A stretch of DNA of 64,000 nt from CAVOGJ01 sp963695405 (GTDB taxonomy: Bacteria; Planctomycetota; Planctomycetia; Pirellulales; Pirellulaceae): positions 62,001 to 126,000 of the forward strand of contig CAVOGJ010000012.1 in the NCBI GenBank assembly GCA_963695405.1. The letters run 5' to 3'. Both the position numbers and the translations under genes were made by a program. The first letter of the stretch is position 1. Every line of letters begins with the position of its first letter. Under the pieces are notes generated by a model. That model was not told the origin of the DNA and ran no database searches. It saw nothing but the letters and a program-made list of their open reading frames with translations. Shown here in pieces: positions 8,747 to 19,816 of the stretch.

Positions 8747-11678
8747 ATGCCTGCAGCTGATCCGCATGCCGTTACGGCCGAACTCCGCCGCGCGATTCGT
8801 GGCGAGGTCCGCGACGATACTTTGACGCGTGGCATTTATGCGACTGACGGCAGTCACTATCAAATCATGCCATCGGTGGTGGTTGTTCCGCGTGATCGAG
8901 ACGAGGCAATCGCCGCCGTACGCATCGCAGGGGAGCATGGACTTCCCATCACAGCACGCGGAGGTGGAACCAGTCTGTCGGGGCAAACGACTTGGACTGG
9001 CATGATTCTCGATTGTTCCAAGTTTATGCATCGGCTGCTCGAGCTGAATCCCAGGGAACGCTGGGTCCGTGTGGAGCCTGGCGTGATCCGGGACGAATTG
9101 AATGCGCGGTTGGCGCCGCACGGTCTCCATTTCGCACCCGATCCGGCTACCGGTAATCGAGCGGCCGTGGGAGGTATGATCGGCAACAATTCATCGGGCA
9201 CGCGCTCCGTCGTTTATGGCAAGACAATTGACAATCTGTTGGAATGCACGGTCGTGTTGGCGGATGGAACGGTGATCGAATGCAAGCCGGAAACGGAGGC
9301 TTCGTGGCGGCAGCAGGAGCAGGCCGCTTCCCGGCAGGCGGAAATTCATCGCGGGCTCAGGGAAATTGTCGAACGAGATCAGGCTGAGATCGCAACAACG
9401 TTTCCCAAGGTCATGCGGCGCGTGGGCGGTTACAATTTAGACGCCTTTCTGCCCGCGTCAGAAGGGGGACAGCCTGGCGGCTGGAATCTTGCGAATCTCA
9501 TATGTGGTAGTGAAGGCACACTGGGCGTGTTGCTCGACGCCAAGCTGCGCTTGCACCCTGTGCCGGCCGCAACCGCCGTCTGCGTGATTCAGTTTCGGGA
9601 TTTGATCGACTCTCTCCGATCCGTCGATACGATTCTCAGTTTTGGCCCATCGGCCATCGAACTGCTCGATTCGATTGTTATGGTCGAGGCGCGACGAAAC
9701 CCCACCACGGCTCACTTGATCGATTTTCTCGATCCGGAAGCGGCCGCGATCCTGATCGTCGAGATGTGTGCAGAAACAACGCAGCAAGTCCGCGAACGTA
9801 TGGAGGCGATGGTGTCCGAACTGCGGGCGCAGGATATCGGATTCGCCTGGCCCATTCGGGAGGATGTCGCCGGACAAAAGCGGGTGTGGGACGTTCGCAA
9901 GATCGGCTTGGGGCTGATCGCTAACTCACCCGGGGTTCGCAAGGGACAAGCGTTCATTGAGGACGCCTGCGTACCAACGAGCGTCTTGGCAGACTATGCC
10001 CGTCAGGTATACGACATTTGCGAAAAGCATGGAGTGCCCCTGACGACCTACGCCCACGCCAGCGTCGGAGTACTGCACTTTCGCCCCATGCTCGATTTGC
10101 ACAATCGGCAAGATGTCGACACGATGCGGTCGATCGCCAACGAGTGTTTCGAGATCGTCAAGCAATACGGCGGTGCCTGGTCCGGTGAGCACGGCGACGG
10201 GCTGGTGCGAGGCGCGTTCGTCCCGAAATATTTTGGGCCCGTGATCTATCAAGCCTTCCGTGAAGTCAAGTTTCTGTTCGACCCGCAAGGAATCATGAAT
10301 CCGGGCAAAATTGTCGACAGTCCTCCAATGACGGAAAACCTTCGCTATGGTCCCAACTATCGACCGAGTCCTCCGCCCACGCAGTTTCACTACCGCGATC
10401 AGGGCGGCTTTCGCCTGGCGGTCGAGCAGTGTGCTGGCATTGGCGCGTGTCGCAAGACCGGTTCCGGAACCATGTGTCCCAGCTACATGGCGACTCGTGA
10501 TGAGGAACATACCACGCGTGGTCGCGCGAACGCCTTGCGGTTGGCGATGAGCGGCCAGCTGGGCGAGTATGCCCTCACAAGCGACCGACTGCACGATGTC
10601 CTGAAATTGTGCCTTTCGTGCAAGGCCTGCAAGTCGGAGTGCCCTACGTCCGTGGATATGTCGCGTTTGAAGAGCGAGGTGCTTCATTGGCGGCACGAGT
10701 CACAGGGCGTTTCGTGGGCCGATCGGCTGATGGGGCAAGCCCCGCTTTCCGCGGCCAAGTTGGCCGGCTGGATGGCGCCCTTCGCCAATTGGGGGCAATC
10801 ATTTCTGCCGCTGCGACTGCTGTTAGAGAAATTTGCGGGCATCGACCGCCGTCGCCCGCTCCCGAAGCTGGCGCGGAATCCCTTGGTACAACAACTCGCT
10901 GCCTCGACGGATCAACGAAAAGACACGCTTGCCGGGCATCGCGTCGCAAAGGTTGCGCTTCTTCGTAGACACGTTCACGAATTACTACGAGCCACATGTA
11001 GGGCGGGCGGCCATCGACTTGCTGCAGGCTTGCGGCTATAAGGTCGAGCCAGCCATCGTCGGTTGTTGCCAGCGGCCTCAAATCTCGCGGGGACTACTCG
11101 ATGAAGCCAAGCAGAATGGTTTGCTGACGCTCCACGCACTCCGCGACTTCGCCGCAGCGGGGCTCCCGATTCTCGTGCTCGAGCCAAGCTGCGCATCGGC
11201 GCTGGTCGATGACTTGCCCGATTTAATCGACGAGACGGCCTTGGGGAAGCAAGTCGCTGCGCAGGTGCAGATGATTGATGTCTTCCTGGCTCAGGAGCTT
11301 AAAGCAGGTCAAATATCCGTCGAATTGAGCTGCGACGCGCGCGAATTGTTGATTCACGGACATTGTCATCAAAAGGCGATGTTTGGAACCCAAGCGATGA
11401 AGGACATTCTGGCAACCATCGATGACCTGAAGTTTTCTGAGGTCGACTCGGGGTGCTGTGGCATGGCGGGTTCGTTCGGCTATCAACACTACGATCTCTC
11501 TCGGACGATTGGTGAGGATCGCCTCTTTCCAGCGGTGCGCGATCGGTCCGTTGGTACCGAAGTGGTTGCTTGCGGTATTAGCTGCCGCCACCAACTGCAT
11601 GATTTTCTCGGCGTGACCGCCAGACATTGGGTCGAGGTGCTCCATGCGCGTCCGCGGGAGGCGAAGCGGACACAATGA
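8747..11678 (+). CDS. FAD-linked oxidase fused to Fe-S oxidoreductase (GlcD/GlpC-like), frameshifted
   Basis: A protein of about 976 residues if one frame change is repaired. Residues 30-480 form a flavin-binding GlcD/vanillyl-alcohol-oxidase-type domain (RGGGTSLSGQT, GNNSSGTRSVVYGKT). A ferredoxin-like region has two cysteine clusters, the second CLSCKACKSECP. The C-terminal part is a heterodisulfide-reductase-type CCG domain (VGCCQRPQ, DSGCCGMAGSF). Such fusions oxidise 2-hydroxy acids such as lactate or glycolate. The first frame is sound to about 10955, then reads nonsense to a stop at 11041. The frame carrying RFFVDTFTNYYEP continues to 11678, implying one extra base within 10951-10966. 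The ribosome site AAGGAA precedes the ATG, and ThpR overlaps the end. Confidence 0.85.
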
Positions 11679-12244
11679 AAAAGATTCGTTGTTTCTTGGC
11701 CGCAGACCTCGCTGACGAGTTGGCGGCCGCCGTGGCGCCCGTGATCTCGCAGTTGGCTTTGATCACCGACAGCGTCAAATGGGTCGCCGCGGAAGACCTG
11801 CATCTGACGTTAAAGTTCTTCGGTGAAATTGATGAGCTCGAGACGTACGAGGTGGCCAAGGCGGTCACACAAGTCGTTGGCGGCCTACCAGAGTTTGAAA
11901 TTTGCCTGTCTGGGATCGCTGCGTTTCCTGCCGTGGATCGGCCTCGTACGATTTGGGCGGGAGTCACCGACGGGAGCGACACGCTGCTCGATGTCCAGGC
12001 GCAGATTGATGAATCTCTTCAGCGGCTAGGGTTTCCACGAGAAAGACGGCAGTTCCATCCGCATCTGACCCTGGGCCGAGTCCGGCACAAGTCGCAACAG
12101 GAGGAACTCTCCGCGGCTTTGCGGGAGCTCGCTGGCTACGAGTGCGGCCGTGCCCAGATCGGAGAGCTGGTGCTGTTTCGCAGCGAGCTCTTTCGGACCG
12201 GTCCCCAGTACACGGTGCTGGCGACATGCCCCTTCGAGGGGTAG
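11675..12244 (+). CDS. thpR: RNA 2',3'-cyclic phosphodiesterase (ThpR/LigT family)
   Basis: A 189-residue protein of the 2H phosphoesterase superfamily, which opens RNA 2',3'-cyclic phosphates. Both catalytic H-x-T-type motifs are present: HLTLKFFG near residue 48 and HPHLTLGRVR near residue 128. The family N-terminus RCFLAADL is at residue 5. The ATG overlaps the stop of the upstream oxidoreductase as ATGA, suggesting translational coupling, although no functional link is known. A longer frame from 11627 lies inside the upstream gene and is not needed. Confidence 0.87.
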   Translation: MKKIRCFLAADLADELAAAVAPVISQLALITDSVKWVAAEDLHLTLKFFGEIDELETYEVAKAVTQVVGGLPEFEICLSGIAAFPAVDRPRTIWAGVTDGSDTLLDVQAQIDESLQRLGFPRERRQFHPHLTLGRVRHKSQQEELSAALRELAGYECGRAQIGELVLFRSELFRTGPQYTVLATCPFEG

Positions 12245-12251
12245 GGTCGAG

Positions 12252-12647
12252 CTATTCCCGCTGCGACGCGTTGAGTACGGCGATCTGGTCGTTGAGCGTG
12301 GCCAGATCGTAGATCCAGCCGACCATGAAGAGACCTCCCGTGAGCAGAAACAGCAGCCCCGTCAGCCACTTGCCTTGATAAAAGCGATGCACACCAAAGA
12401 TGCCCAAAAATGCCAGCAACACCCAGGCTAATCCGTAGTCATAGCCGCCGCGCGGATAACGCAGATTCGCTTCCTGGTTCATGGAGGGGATCAGAAACGC
12501 GTCGACAATCCAACCGATGCCCAGCAGCCCGGCGGTAAAGAACCAGATGGCCCCGGAGATTGGTTTGCCGTAATAGAACCGGTGGGCACCGGTAAAGCCG
12601 ATGATCCATGCCAGGTAGCCCAGGATGATCGTATGCGATTCGGTCAT
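12252..12647 (-). CDS. Protein with two TM2 domains
   Basis: A 131-residue membrane protein made of two TM2 repeats. Each repeat has a membrane helix, a G-x-HRFY turn (FTGAHRFYYGK and FGVHRFYQGK) and a second helix ending GWI-D. The function of bacterial TM2 proteins is unknown. The methionine of MTESHTIILG at 12647 is preferred over a start at 12692, which would add 15 polar residues ahead of the first helix. The gene is convergent with thpR, leaving 7 nt between their stops. Confidence 0.8.
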   Translation of the reverse strand: MTESHTIILGYLAWIIGFTGAHRFYYGKPISGAIWFFTAGLLGIGWIVDAFLIPSMNQEANLRYPRGGYDYGLAWVLLAFLGIFGVHRFYQGKWLTGLLFLLTGGLFMVGWIYDLATLNDQIAVLNASQRE

Positions 12648-12797
12648 GGCCGCCGAAAAATACCCCTCCGGATAGCAAGTCGCCGCTTTCATCCCGTCAT
12701 TCCCCTCCGATGTATTTCTGTGAGCCCTCCAATTCTTCGCTCACACGAGTTGAATCTTGGTCTCCCGCGCGATTTTCTTTCGCCTATTTTTACGCGA

Positions 12798-15151
12798 TTA
12801 ATCTTGCGAGACGATCATGGGTGCGAAGACGGGAGTAGGGCAATCGAGAAAAACGGGAGTTGCCGTGGGGAGTGGATTCGTGGCGAAACGCTCATGAAAT
12901 TGATCAGGCGAGACGGGCTTGCTGAAGAGGAAACCCTGGCATTCCTCGCAACCAACCTTCACCAGCAGATCTCGCTGCGCCATTGTTTCTACGCCTTCGG
13001 CAATGACCTGGAATCCCAGATTATGTGCCAGGGTGACGATGGATGCCAGGAGCGTCCCGTCGTCGCTCTGCGGGAAATCGCGGACGAAAGCACGGTCGAT
13101 CTTGATTCGATCAATCGGCAAGTGGTTCAGGTATCCCAGCGATGAATAGCCGGTTCCAAAATCGTCGATGCTGATGGAGATGCCCAGTTTCTTCAGTTCT
13201 CGCAAACGGTCCGCCGTGGCATCGATCTCCTCCACCAGCATGCTCTCGGTGATCTCGAGTTCCAATTGTCGAGCCGGGAAATTCGTCTCGCCGAGGATCC
13301 GTTCCAGACGTTCTCGAAAGCGAGAGTCGCGAAACTGGAGCGGACTAATATTCACAGCCAGTCGCCCCGTCCAGCCCCGCGCGATCCACTTACAGGCGGT
13401 TTCGCAGGCGGTTTGCAGTACCCACTCGCCCACCTCGGAGATGGCGAGTGAAGACTCTAGCCGCGAGATAAAGTCATTGGGGCCAATCACCTGATCATCG
13501 CATTTCCACCGCAACAGGGCCTCGGCGCCCACAATCCGATCTTCAGCCAGACAAACTTGCGGCTGGTATTCAATATAGAACTCCCGATTCTCCAGTGCGG
13601 CGGCGAGTCGATTTTCGAGCTGCCGGCTCTTTCTCAACGTGACCGTCATTTGGGGTTCGTAGATCCGCAAACCGCCGCCGGAACGCTTGGCTTCGTACAT
13701 GGCAGTGTCGGCGAATGAAAGCAAGTCATCACGGTTGCGAGCGTGTTGCGGACATAGCGCCGCACCTACGCTGGCGCTCAGCACGAATTCCATCCCTTGC
13801 AAATGAAATGGTTTGGAAATAGCCTCCATGATCCGGTCGGTAGCGGAGGCGACATCGGCGGGCGTGCGGACCCCTGTGAGCAAGATCGTAAATTCATCAC
13901 CCCCGAGCCGCGCGACGATATCTCCTTGACGCAGGCAGTTTTCCAGCCTCTGCGCGACGCGTTGCAGCAGCGCATCTCCGCTGGCGTGTCCCAGCGTGTC
14001 GTTGACGGCCTTGAATCCGTCCAGATCCAAAAGCAGCAATGCGCATGGCAGATCATGGACTCTGGCCCTGGCTGCAGCGATTTTCTCAGTCGGTCATGAA
14101 AGTGATGTCGATTCGGGAGTCCGGTCAGGAAATCGAAGTTGGCAAGATTGCTGAGTGCGTGGTTCTTTTCACGCAACTGCTCTTGGACGCGCCGCGTTCT
14201 GGTGTCATCGCGCATCGTTCCGATCACCGATGAGATCGTGCCATCGACGTCCGTGTCGCTTATTCCACTGACGCGCACATAACGGTGGTCGTTGCCAAAG
14301 GGAATGGAGACATCCAGATGAAAGCAGTCCCGCGCACTACATGCAAGCTGAATGGCGGCTCGCAGTTCGTCTGCATCGGATTTCACGAATTGCTGAAGGA
14401 AAGCAGCGAGCGAGTCGGTCACCTGATGGCCCGTTTCTTCTCCGAACAAGTAACAGATATGTGGAGAATAGGTGACCATCATCGTACGGGTGTCTAAACG
14501 CCAATGGCCGGTGCCCGAAACCTCTTCCGACAACGAGAGAAAACGATTGCGCTCTCGCAATTCAGATGCCAGGTACTCGAGCTTCGAGCGATATTCACAA
14601 GAGGCGATGCGGGATTGAAGCGTAATGGCGGTGAGAATCACGGAGATCCCCAGCTGTAGCAGCAATGTGTCCATCCATGTTTCGGCTCTCCAAACCGGTA
14701 GCTGTCCCAAGGGAGTACCTTCGCAGGACAAGCCAATGGTGGCGAGGGCGGCGATCCCCGTCCAGTAAATCGCCGCGCGAATACTCAGCAAATGAGCCGC
14801 TACAAGTCCCAGGCAGCAGAGAAACCAGGTCGAGCTGGATTGCTGCTGCCCGCTCGTCAGCGCGTCGACCACGATGCCCGCGGTGACGACACCGAGGCTC
14901 GCGTGTGCGATCGATCGAAACGACCACCACTCCCGATGAGCCACGCGGTACAGCCCGATCGCCAGCAGGCACTGGACCCCGCAAAGAAATCCGCTCTCCA
15001 GTCGGCCCGTGGCCAAGTAGTACAATCCGAAGGTGCCCCACGCACCGACGCACACCACCAGAAAGCGAAGGATGCGATCCCTGTGCTCTCTGTCCGCGGC
15101 GGCCGCTAGGCGGCTGGGACTACCGAATTCGATCGCGATGGCTGATGACAT
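12798..15151 (-). CDS. Membrane GGDEF-EAL cyclic-di-GMP protein, frameshifted
   Basis: About 785 residues when two frames are joined. The N-terminus (residues 25-190) has five or six membrane helices forming a sensor-like region, followed by a PAS-type domain (SLSEEVSGTGHWRLD). A GGDEF domain has LTGLPNRHHF, an inhibitory-site RQGD and an intact ARLGGDEF. The EAL domain has EALLRW and DDFGTGYSSLGYL, so both cyclase and phosphodiesterase residues are present. The frame from 15151 turns to nonsense after SMICHAHC, while the frame starting LLLDLDGFKAVND continues. A base is therefore missing at about 14035-14050. No slippery heptamer is evident, and a consensus error is more likely than true loss. 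Confidence 0.83.
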
Positions 15152-15596
15152 CGTGCCTGGTCAAGAATCATAATTGGACATCAAGTCGGAACCGCGACAC
15201 TCGTCGCCCCAACTTCGGATATCGGCCACGCAAACGCCCCCCGTCCGGGGTAGACGCGGGGTTTGGCACGAGTGGGCCAGCCGTCGGGTCATGTTGTAGT
15301 GATTGGTGGGTTCGCGCGGGCGTCCTGCCGCACCAGGCCTTTGGCAGCGGCAACTCGAGAATACCGCCATGAGCAATCACGTGCCCGACGCGCATCCCGA
15401 GACGGTCCGGTTGGCTCGGCGGAGAGGCGAGACCGCGACACCCTGCGGCAGGCGTGTTGACGAGGCTGGGTAGGTCGGTAAAGCTGGCTTGGTTGCCACC
15501 CAGTTCCCGCGGACCGTCGCCATCGTTCCGTGTGTGGCATCCGGTTACTCAACCTGGCGAAGCGGCTCGATTTTACTTGTTCAGGAGGGAGTATTC
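15152..15596. other. Intergenic region between divergent genes
   Basis: About 445 nt separate the divergent GGDEF-EAL and ThuA-like genes, so promoters for both must be here. The only clear element is AGGAGG at 15583-15588, the ribosome binding site for the gene at 15597. I see no RNA structure or conserved small frame. Confidence 0.4.
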
Positions 15597-16634
15597 ATGG
15601 CAGGTCGCGAAATCACCGGCGGCCGTGACGGTGCCAGGGAGCTCATCTTTCCCGCCGCTTGGGATTCGATACGAAGGTGGTTGGCCCAGGCACGCGGGCT
15701 GCAACGACTGGCATCCCGCAGCGAAGTTGCTGCCCGGCTGGCATTGCTTGGTGTCTCGTTACTCGGCATGGTGACGGTTTGTGCCGCGGAGGGAACTCGG
15801 CTGAAGGCCCTGATCGTCGATGGCCAGAATAATCACGACTGGCAGGCGACGACGCCAATCCTCAAGGCCGCGCTGGAAGCCAGTGGCCGCTTTGTGGTGG
15901 ATGTCGCCACTACCCCTGCGACGGGTCGAGACATGGCATCCTTCGCGCCGGACTTCTCGAGCTATGACGTCGTCGTATCCAACTATAACGGCGATGCCTG
16001 GTCACCGGCGACTCGAGAGGCCTTTGAGGCATTCGTCCGTAAGGGAGGCGGCTTTGTAGTCGTGCATGCGGCGGACAATGCATTTGCTGATTGGCCCGCT
16101 TATAACCGCATGATTGGAATTGGTGGCTGGAATGGCCGCGATGAAAAATCGGGCCCCTACATTTACTTCAACGCGGACGAGTCGCCGGTCCGCGATACAG
16201 GGCCGGGCCCTGGTGGCGACCACGGCGAACAACATGAGTTTTTGGTGGTTGTGCGGGATCGGAACCATCCGATCACGCAAGGACTGCCGTCCTCATGGCT
16301 GCACACGAAAGACGAGTTGTACCAAACACTCCGCGGTCCGGCCGAGGGTATGGAGGTTTTGGCGACGGCGTTTGCTGAAGAGGCCCTCGGAGGCACGGGA
16401 CGGCACGAACCAATGTTGATGACGATTGACTACGGAAAGGGTCGTGTCTTTCATACCACGCTGGGGCACGCCACCTATTCGATGGAGTGCGTCGGGTTTG
16501 TCACGACATTCCAGCGCGGCACGGAGTGGGCCGCGACCGGCGCCGTAACACTCCCCGTACCGGTGACTTTTCCGTCGGCCACCACCAGCCAAAAGTGGTT
16601 GCCTCCCGGCGTGAAGCCGGCTTCCGCGCCTTAG
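15597..16634 (+). CDS. Exported ThuA-like domain protein
   Basis: A 345-residue protein with a long basic N-region and a hydrophobic export segment near residues 45-62 (LALLGVSLLGMVTVCAA). A single ThuA-like (trehalose-utilisation, glutamine-amidotransferase-like fold) domain follows. Recognisable blocks are ALIVDGQNNHDW, SYDVVVSNYNGDAW, KGGGFVVVHAADNAF, HEFLVVVRDRNHPI and GKGRVFHTTLGH. The family is abundant in planctomycetes and is linked to sugar metabolism, but its reaction is not established. The ATG at 15597 is fixed by AGGAGG eight bases upstream. A frame extending to 15489 has no ribosome site. Confidence 0.82.
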   Translation: MAGREITGGRDGARELIFPAAWDSIRRWLAQARGLQRLASRSEVAARLALLGVSLLGMVTVCAAEGTRLKALIVDGQNNHDWQATTPILKAALEASGRFVVDVATTPATGRDMASFAPDFSSYDVVVSNYNGDAWSPATREAFEAFVRKGGGFVVVHAADNAFADWPAYNRMIGIGGWNGRDEKSGPYIYFNADESPVRDTGPGPGGDHGEQHEFLVVVRDRNHPITQGLPSSWLHTKDELYQTLRGPAEGMEVLATAFAEEALGGTGRHEPMLMTIDYGKGRVFHTTLGHATYSMECVGFVTTFQRGTEWAATGAVTLPVPVTFPSATTSQKWLPPGVKPASAP

Positions 16635-16742
16635 CCGGGCGAAGTCCATCCGGCATGTCCACCGACTGACTGATCGCTGCCCGGCAGGGTCCGCAGCCGG
16701 GCGCGAGGAGACCATTCAACCCGGATGACGCCCGCCGGTTGG

Positions 16743-17372
16743 CTAACGTTGCCGCAATCGTTCCCGCCACTCCATGGTTAGTCGAGCAAGATGCGATGCC
16801 CGGTGGGCGGCCTCGATATCCTCGGTATCGATGTGCATGATGCGGTAGATATCCGCGACCGACATCGACTGTGGGTCACGATCCTCGAGGTCGATGGCGT
16901 CGTCGGGCCCGACATGGCCAAGTTGCAGCACTCGGACGTAGAAACCGACCTTGCACTCGTTGTGAAAAAGTTTGACGAAACGGGGATCGCCCATGCGAAC
17001 ACCCAGTTTAAAGCAGGGGACGCGGGGATGGCTCACCTCGACGACCGCCTCCCCGATGCGATAGCGGTCACCGATCCATACCTTGTCATCCGGCATCTCG
17101 GTGATGGTCAGGTTCTCGCCAAACTGTCCCCAGCCAAAATCATCCCGCCCCGTGACGGAACGCCAGTGGTCATAATACGACGCGTCATAGGCATAGGCGG
17201 CTTGATCAGGACCACCGTGGTAGCGGCGATCGACTTGCACATCCCCAACGAAGCCGAGCCTTTCCAACAAGATCGGCTGGTTGGAGGGCTGCTTAAAGAT
17301 ACCGGTCGAGACGGCTTTCCCTCGATATTCGATCGTTTGCGGCTGGGCCAAATTCACGGAGAGGACCTGCAT
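16743..17372 (-). CDS. MOSC domain protein (YiiM-like)
   Basis: A 209-residue MOSC domain protein. The family binds molybdenum cofactor through a conserved cysteine, here in SHPRVPCFKLG near residue 119. Other hallmarks are DVQVDRRYHGGPDQAAYAY and FGENLTI. The length and motifs resemble YiiM, which reduces N-hydroxylated base analogues. The exact substrate here is unknown. Upstream, CGAGAAATCCG precedes the ATG. It stands alone, divergent from speA. Confidence 0.83.
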   Translation of the reverse strand: MQVLSVNLAQPQTIEYRGKAVSTGIFKQPSNQPILLERLGFVGDVQVDRRYHGGPDQAAYAYDASYYDHWRSVTGRDDFGWGQFGENLTITEMPDDKVWIGDRYRIGEAVVEVSHPRVPCFKLGVRMGDPRFVKLFHNECKVGFYVRVLQLGHVGPDDAIDLEDRDPQSMSVADIYRIMHIDTEDIEAAHRASHLARLTMEWRERLRQR

Positions 17373-17672
17373 CGGATTTCTCGGGGTGAGGCGTCGTGAG
17401 ACGCGGTGCTGGGCAAAGACGCGAATTCTAGTACTGCCGCGGCGATTTGCCGCCGCAGCGACACGCCTGTCGGAGGAACGTTCCCTGGGTAGCGCCGCGG
17501 CCGTCGGGGCGCGGTCGTCGATGGGTACTTGCTCTGGCGGCGGAATGTCGGCGGTTGGCTAATTTTAAGATAGTTCAATTCCCTCGACGGCCCCATCCCG
17601 TTATGATTGCTCGATTCGCTTCCCGTGACGTCAGCGGGCGAGAATAAACTAACAATTGAGGCCTGCAGAAAC
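17373..17672. other. Intergenic region upstream of speA
   Basis: About 300 nt between divergent MOSC and speA genes. No convincing coding frame, terminator or RNA element is visible. The downstream 100 nt (17560-17672) is AT-richer than the surroundings and probably contains the speA promoter. Confidence 0.3.
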
Positions 17673-19601
17673 ATGCTCAAAGACGTCAATGATCGCTGGA
17701 CTCCCGCTGAATCGAGCGAGCTTTACGAGGTCGCGAACTGGGGGAACGGCTATTTCTCCATTGGAGAGAACGGCAACCTGCGCGTCCATCCGACAGGAGA
17801 TCCCGCCGCCTCGTCTGACTTGAAGGAGCTCATCGACCGGATTCGCCTACGAGGTCTGGATACACCGGTACTCATTCGCTTCAACAATATCATCGAGCAC
17901 CGCCTAAACGCCTTGCACTCGGCCTTCGAAAGGGCGATTGCCGAGCACGAGTACCAGGGTGACTATCGATGCGTCTACCCGATTAAGGTCAATCAGCAGC
18001 GGCAGGTCGTCGAACAGATCGTCAAGCACGGCAAAAAGCTCGGTTTTGGACTGGAAGCCGGAAGTAAGCCGGAACTCATGGCCGTCATTGCCTTAACGAA
18101 TAACGATGTGCCTGTTATTTGTAACGGCTTCAAGGACGCGGAATTCATTGAAATGGCGTTGATTGGTCAGGTGCTCGGCAGGAATATTCTGCCCGTGGTG
18201 GAGAAATATTCTGAGCTGGAGCTGATTCTTGAATGTGCTGAGCGTTTGAACGTCCGCCCCCAGATTGGGATGCGCGTGAAACTGGCGGCCCGCGGTGCCG
18301 GACGCTGGCAAACCTCCGGCGGCTTTCGTTCAAAATTTGGACTGACACTGAGCGAAATCACGGCCGCCGTGGAGCACCTCGAGTCGCTCGGGATGTCCGA
18401 CTGCTTCCAATTGCTGCATTTCCACCTTGGCAGCCAGATCACGAACATTCGCCAGATCAAGAGCGCCCTGATCGAAGCCGCCCGAATCTATACCGAGCTG
18501 AAGAAGCGGAATACAGGGTTGCGTTACCTGGACGTCGGAGGTGGGTTGGGAGTCGACTATGACGGATCCCAAACAAACTTCGAATCGAGCATGAATTATT
18601 CGATGCAGGAGTACGCCAACGACGTGATCCATCACGTGCAATCGGTGTGCGATCAAGCGCAAGTTCCGCATCCCGACATTATCTCGGAGAGCGGCCGGGC
18701 CATCTCGGCGTACCACAGCGTGTTGATCTTCGATGTGCTTGATACGACGTCTCCCACTCGTAACACCCAGCTGTGCGAGGTGCGGGAGGATTCACCACAG
18801 CCGGTACTCGATCTCCATGCGACGCTGGCCGATTTGAGCCTCCGCAACGTGCTGGAGAGTTTCCACGACGCGCAGCAGGCGTTTGATATGGCCATCAACG
18901 CATTTGCCACAGGTTACATGCCGCTCAGTGACCGTTGCGACGCGGAAATCTTGTTTTGGGCGATTTGTCGCAAGATCACCCGAATGACGGAAGAGATGGA
19001 TGAGATTCCGGAGGACCTTGCCGGTCTTGATGGGCTCCTGGCAGATACTTACTTCTGCAATTTTTCACTTTTCCAATCGTTGCCCGACAGCTGGGCCGTC
19101 AAGCAATTGTTTCCAATCATGCCGATTCATCGTCTACAGGAACAGCCGACACGAAACGCCGTCATCGGGGACATTACTTGCGATTCGGACGGCAAAGTCG
19201 ATCGCTTTGTCGACCGCCGGGATGTTCGTCGCACCCTGCCGCTGCATGAACCGAATGGTGAACCCTACTATCTGGGTGCCTTTCTCGTTGGCGCCTATCA
19301 GGAAATCCTGGGTGATCTTCACAATTTGTTCGGCGACACCAATACGGCGCATGTCTCTTTCTCCGCCGATGGAGATCTTGTCCTCGAGCAGATGTTCAAG
19401 GGAGACACTGTGGCGGATGTGCTCCGTTACGTCCGGTACGAGCCGTCGGACCTGCTGCAGCGATTTCAAACGAGTATCGAACGAGCTGTCCAGGAGGGCC
19501 GCATCAATTATCAACAAGCTGGATCGATGGTGCGATTCTACGAGACACGCCTGGCCGGCTATACGTATCTCGAACCACTGCGGCAACTCGTGGCGACTTG
19601 A
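17673..19601 (+). CDS. speA: Biosynthetic arginine decarboxylase
   Basis: A 642-residue fold-III PLP enzyme that decarboxylates arginine to agmatine in polyamine synthesis. The length fits biosynthetic SpeA. The N-terminal region has YFSIGENG, and the PLP-binding lysine lies in CVYPIKVNQQRQ near residue 110. The glycine-rich LDVGGGLGVDYDGS, the barrel segment LLHFHLGSQI and the ISESGRAISA block are present, as is the C-terminal GAYQEILGDLHNLFGD with its active-site aspartate. I start at MLKDVNDRW. An upstream methionine at 17607 would add residues unlike the family. It appears monocistronic; no other polyamine genes are nearby. Confidence 0.9.
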   Translation: MLKDVNDRWTPAESSELYEVANWGNGYFSIGENGNLRVHPTGDPAASSDLKELIDRIRLRGLDTPVLIRFNNIIEHRLNALHSAFERAIAEHEYQGDYRCVYPIKVNQQRQVVEQIVKHGKKLGFGLEAGSKPELMAVIALTNNDVPVICNGFKDAEFIEMALIGQVLGRNILPVVEKYSELELILECAERLNVRPQIGMRVKLAARGAGRWQTSGGFRSKFGLTLSEITAAVEHLESLGMSDCFQLLHFHLGSQITNIRQIKSALIEAARIYTELKKRNTGLRYLDVGGGLGVDYDGSQTNFESSMNYSMQEYANDVIHHVQSVCDQAQVPHPDIISESGRAISAYHSVLIFDVLDTTSPTRNTQLCEVREDSPQPVLDLHATLADLSLRNVLESFHDAQQAFDMAINAFATGYMPLSDRCDAEILFWAICRKITRMTEEMDEIPEDLAGLDGLLADTYFCNFSLFQSLPDSWAVKQLFPIMPIHRLQEQPTRNAVIGDITCDSDGKVDRFVDRRDVRRTLPLHEPNGEPYYLGAFLVGAYQEILGDLHNLFGDTNTAHVSFSADGDLVLEQMFKGDTVADVLRYVRYEPSDLLQRFQTSIERAVQEGRINYQQAGSMVRFYETRLAGYTYLEPLRQLVAT

Positions 19602-19608
19602 GAGAAGT

Positions 19609-19636
19609 GTCCTCGGATTGATGTCCTCGGATTGAT
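19609..19636. repeat. 14-nt tandem duplication after speA
   Basis: The 14-nt unit GTCCTCGGATTGAT is perfectly duplicated seven bases after the speA stop codon. A second perfect 14-nt duplication (AGCCGCACGACCCG) lies at 19721-19748 in the same intergenic region. Confidence 0.85.
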
Positions 19637-19816
19637 CTTTTCGTGATCTCACAGAGGCCCGGAAGCGGTGCCCAAGCACAGAAGCGGCCGGGCGTCAGCC
19701 CCCGCTTGGCAAAGGAGAAGAGCCGCACGACCCGAGCCGCACGACCCGATCGAACGGGCCTGACCGGCGCCAGCCTCTCCGAGTCCGATGGTGGCAAGCA
19801 GGGGAGTAAAAAGAGG

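Noticed and set aside
10951..14050. Programmed ribosomal frameshifting in the oxidoreductase and GGDEF-EAL genes
   Set aside because: No slippery heptamer plus stem-loop at either site, and many unrelated genes in the window show similar breaks in both directions.
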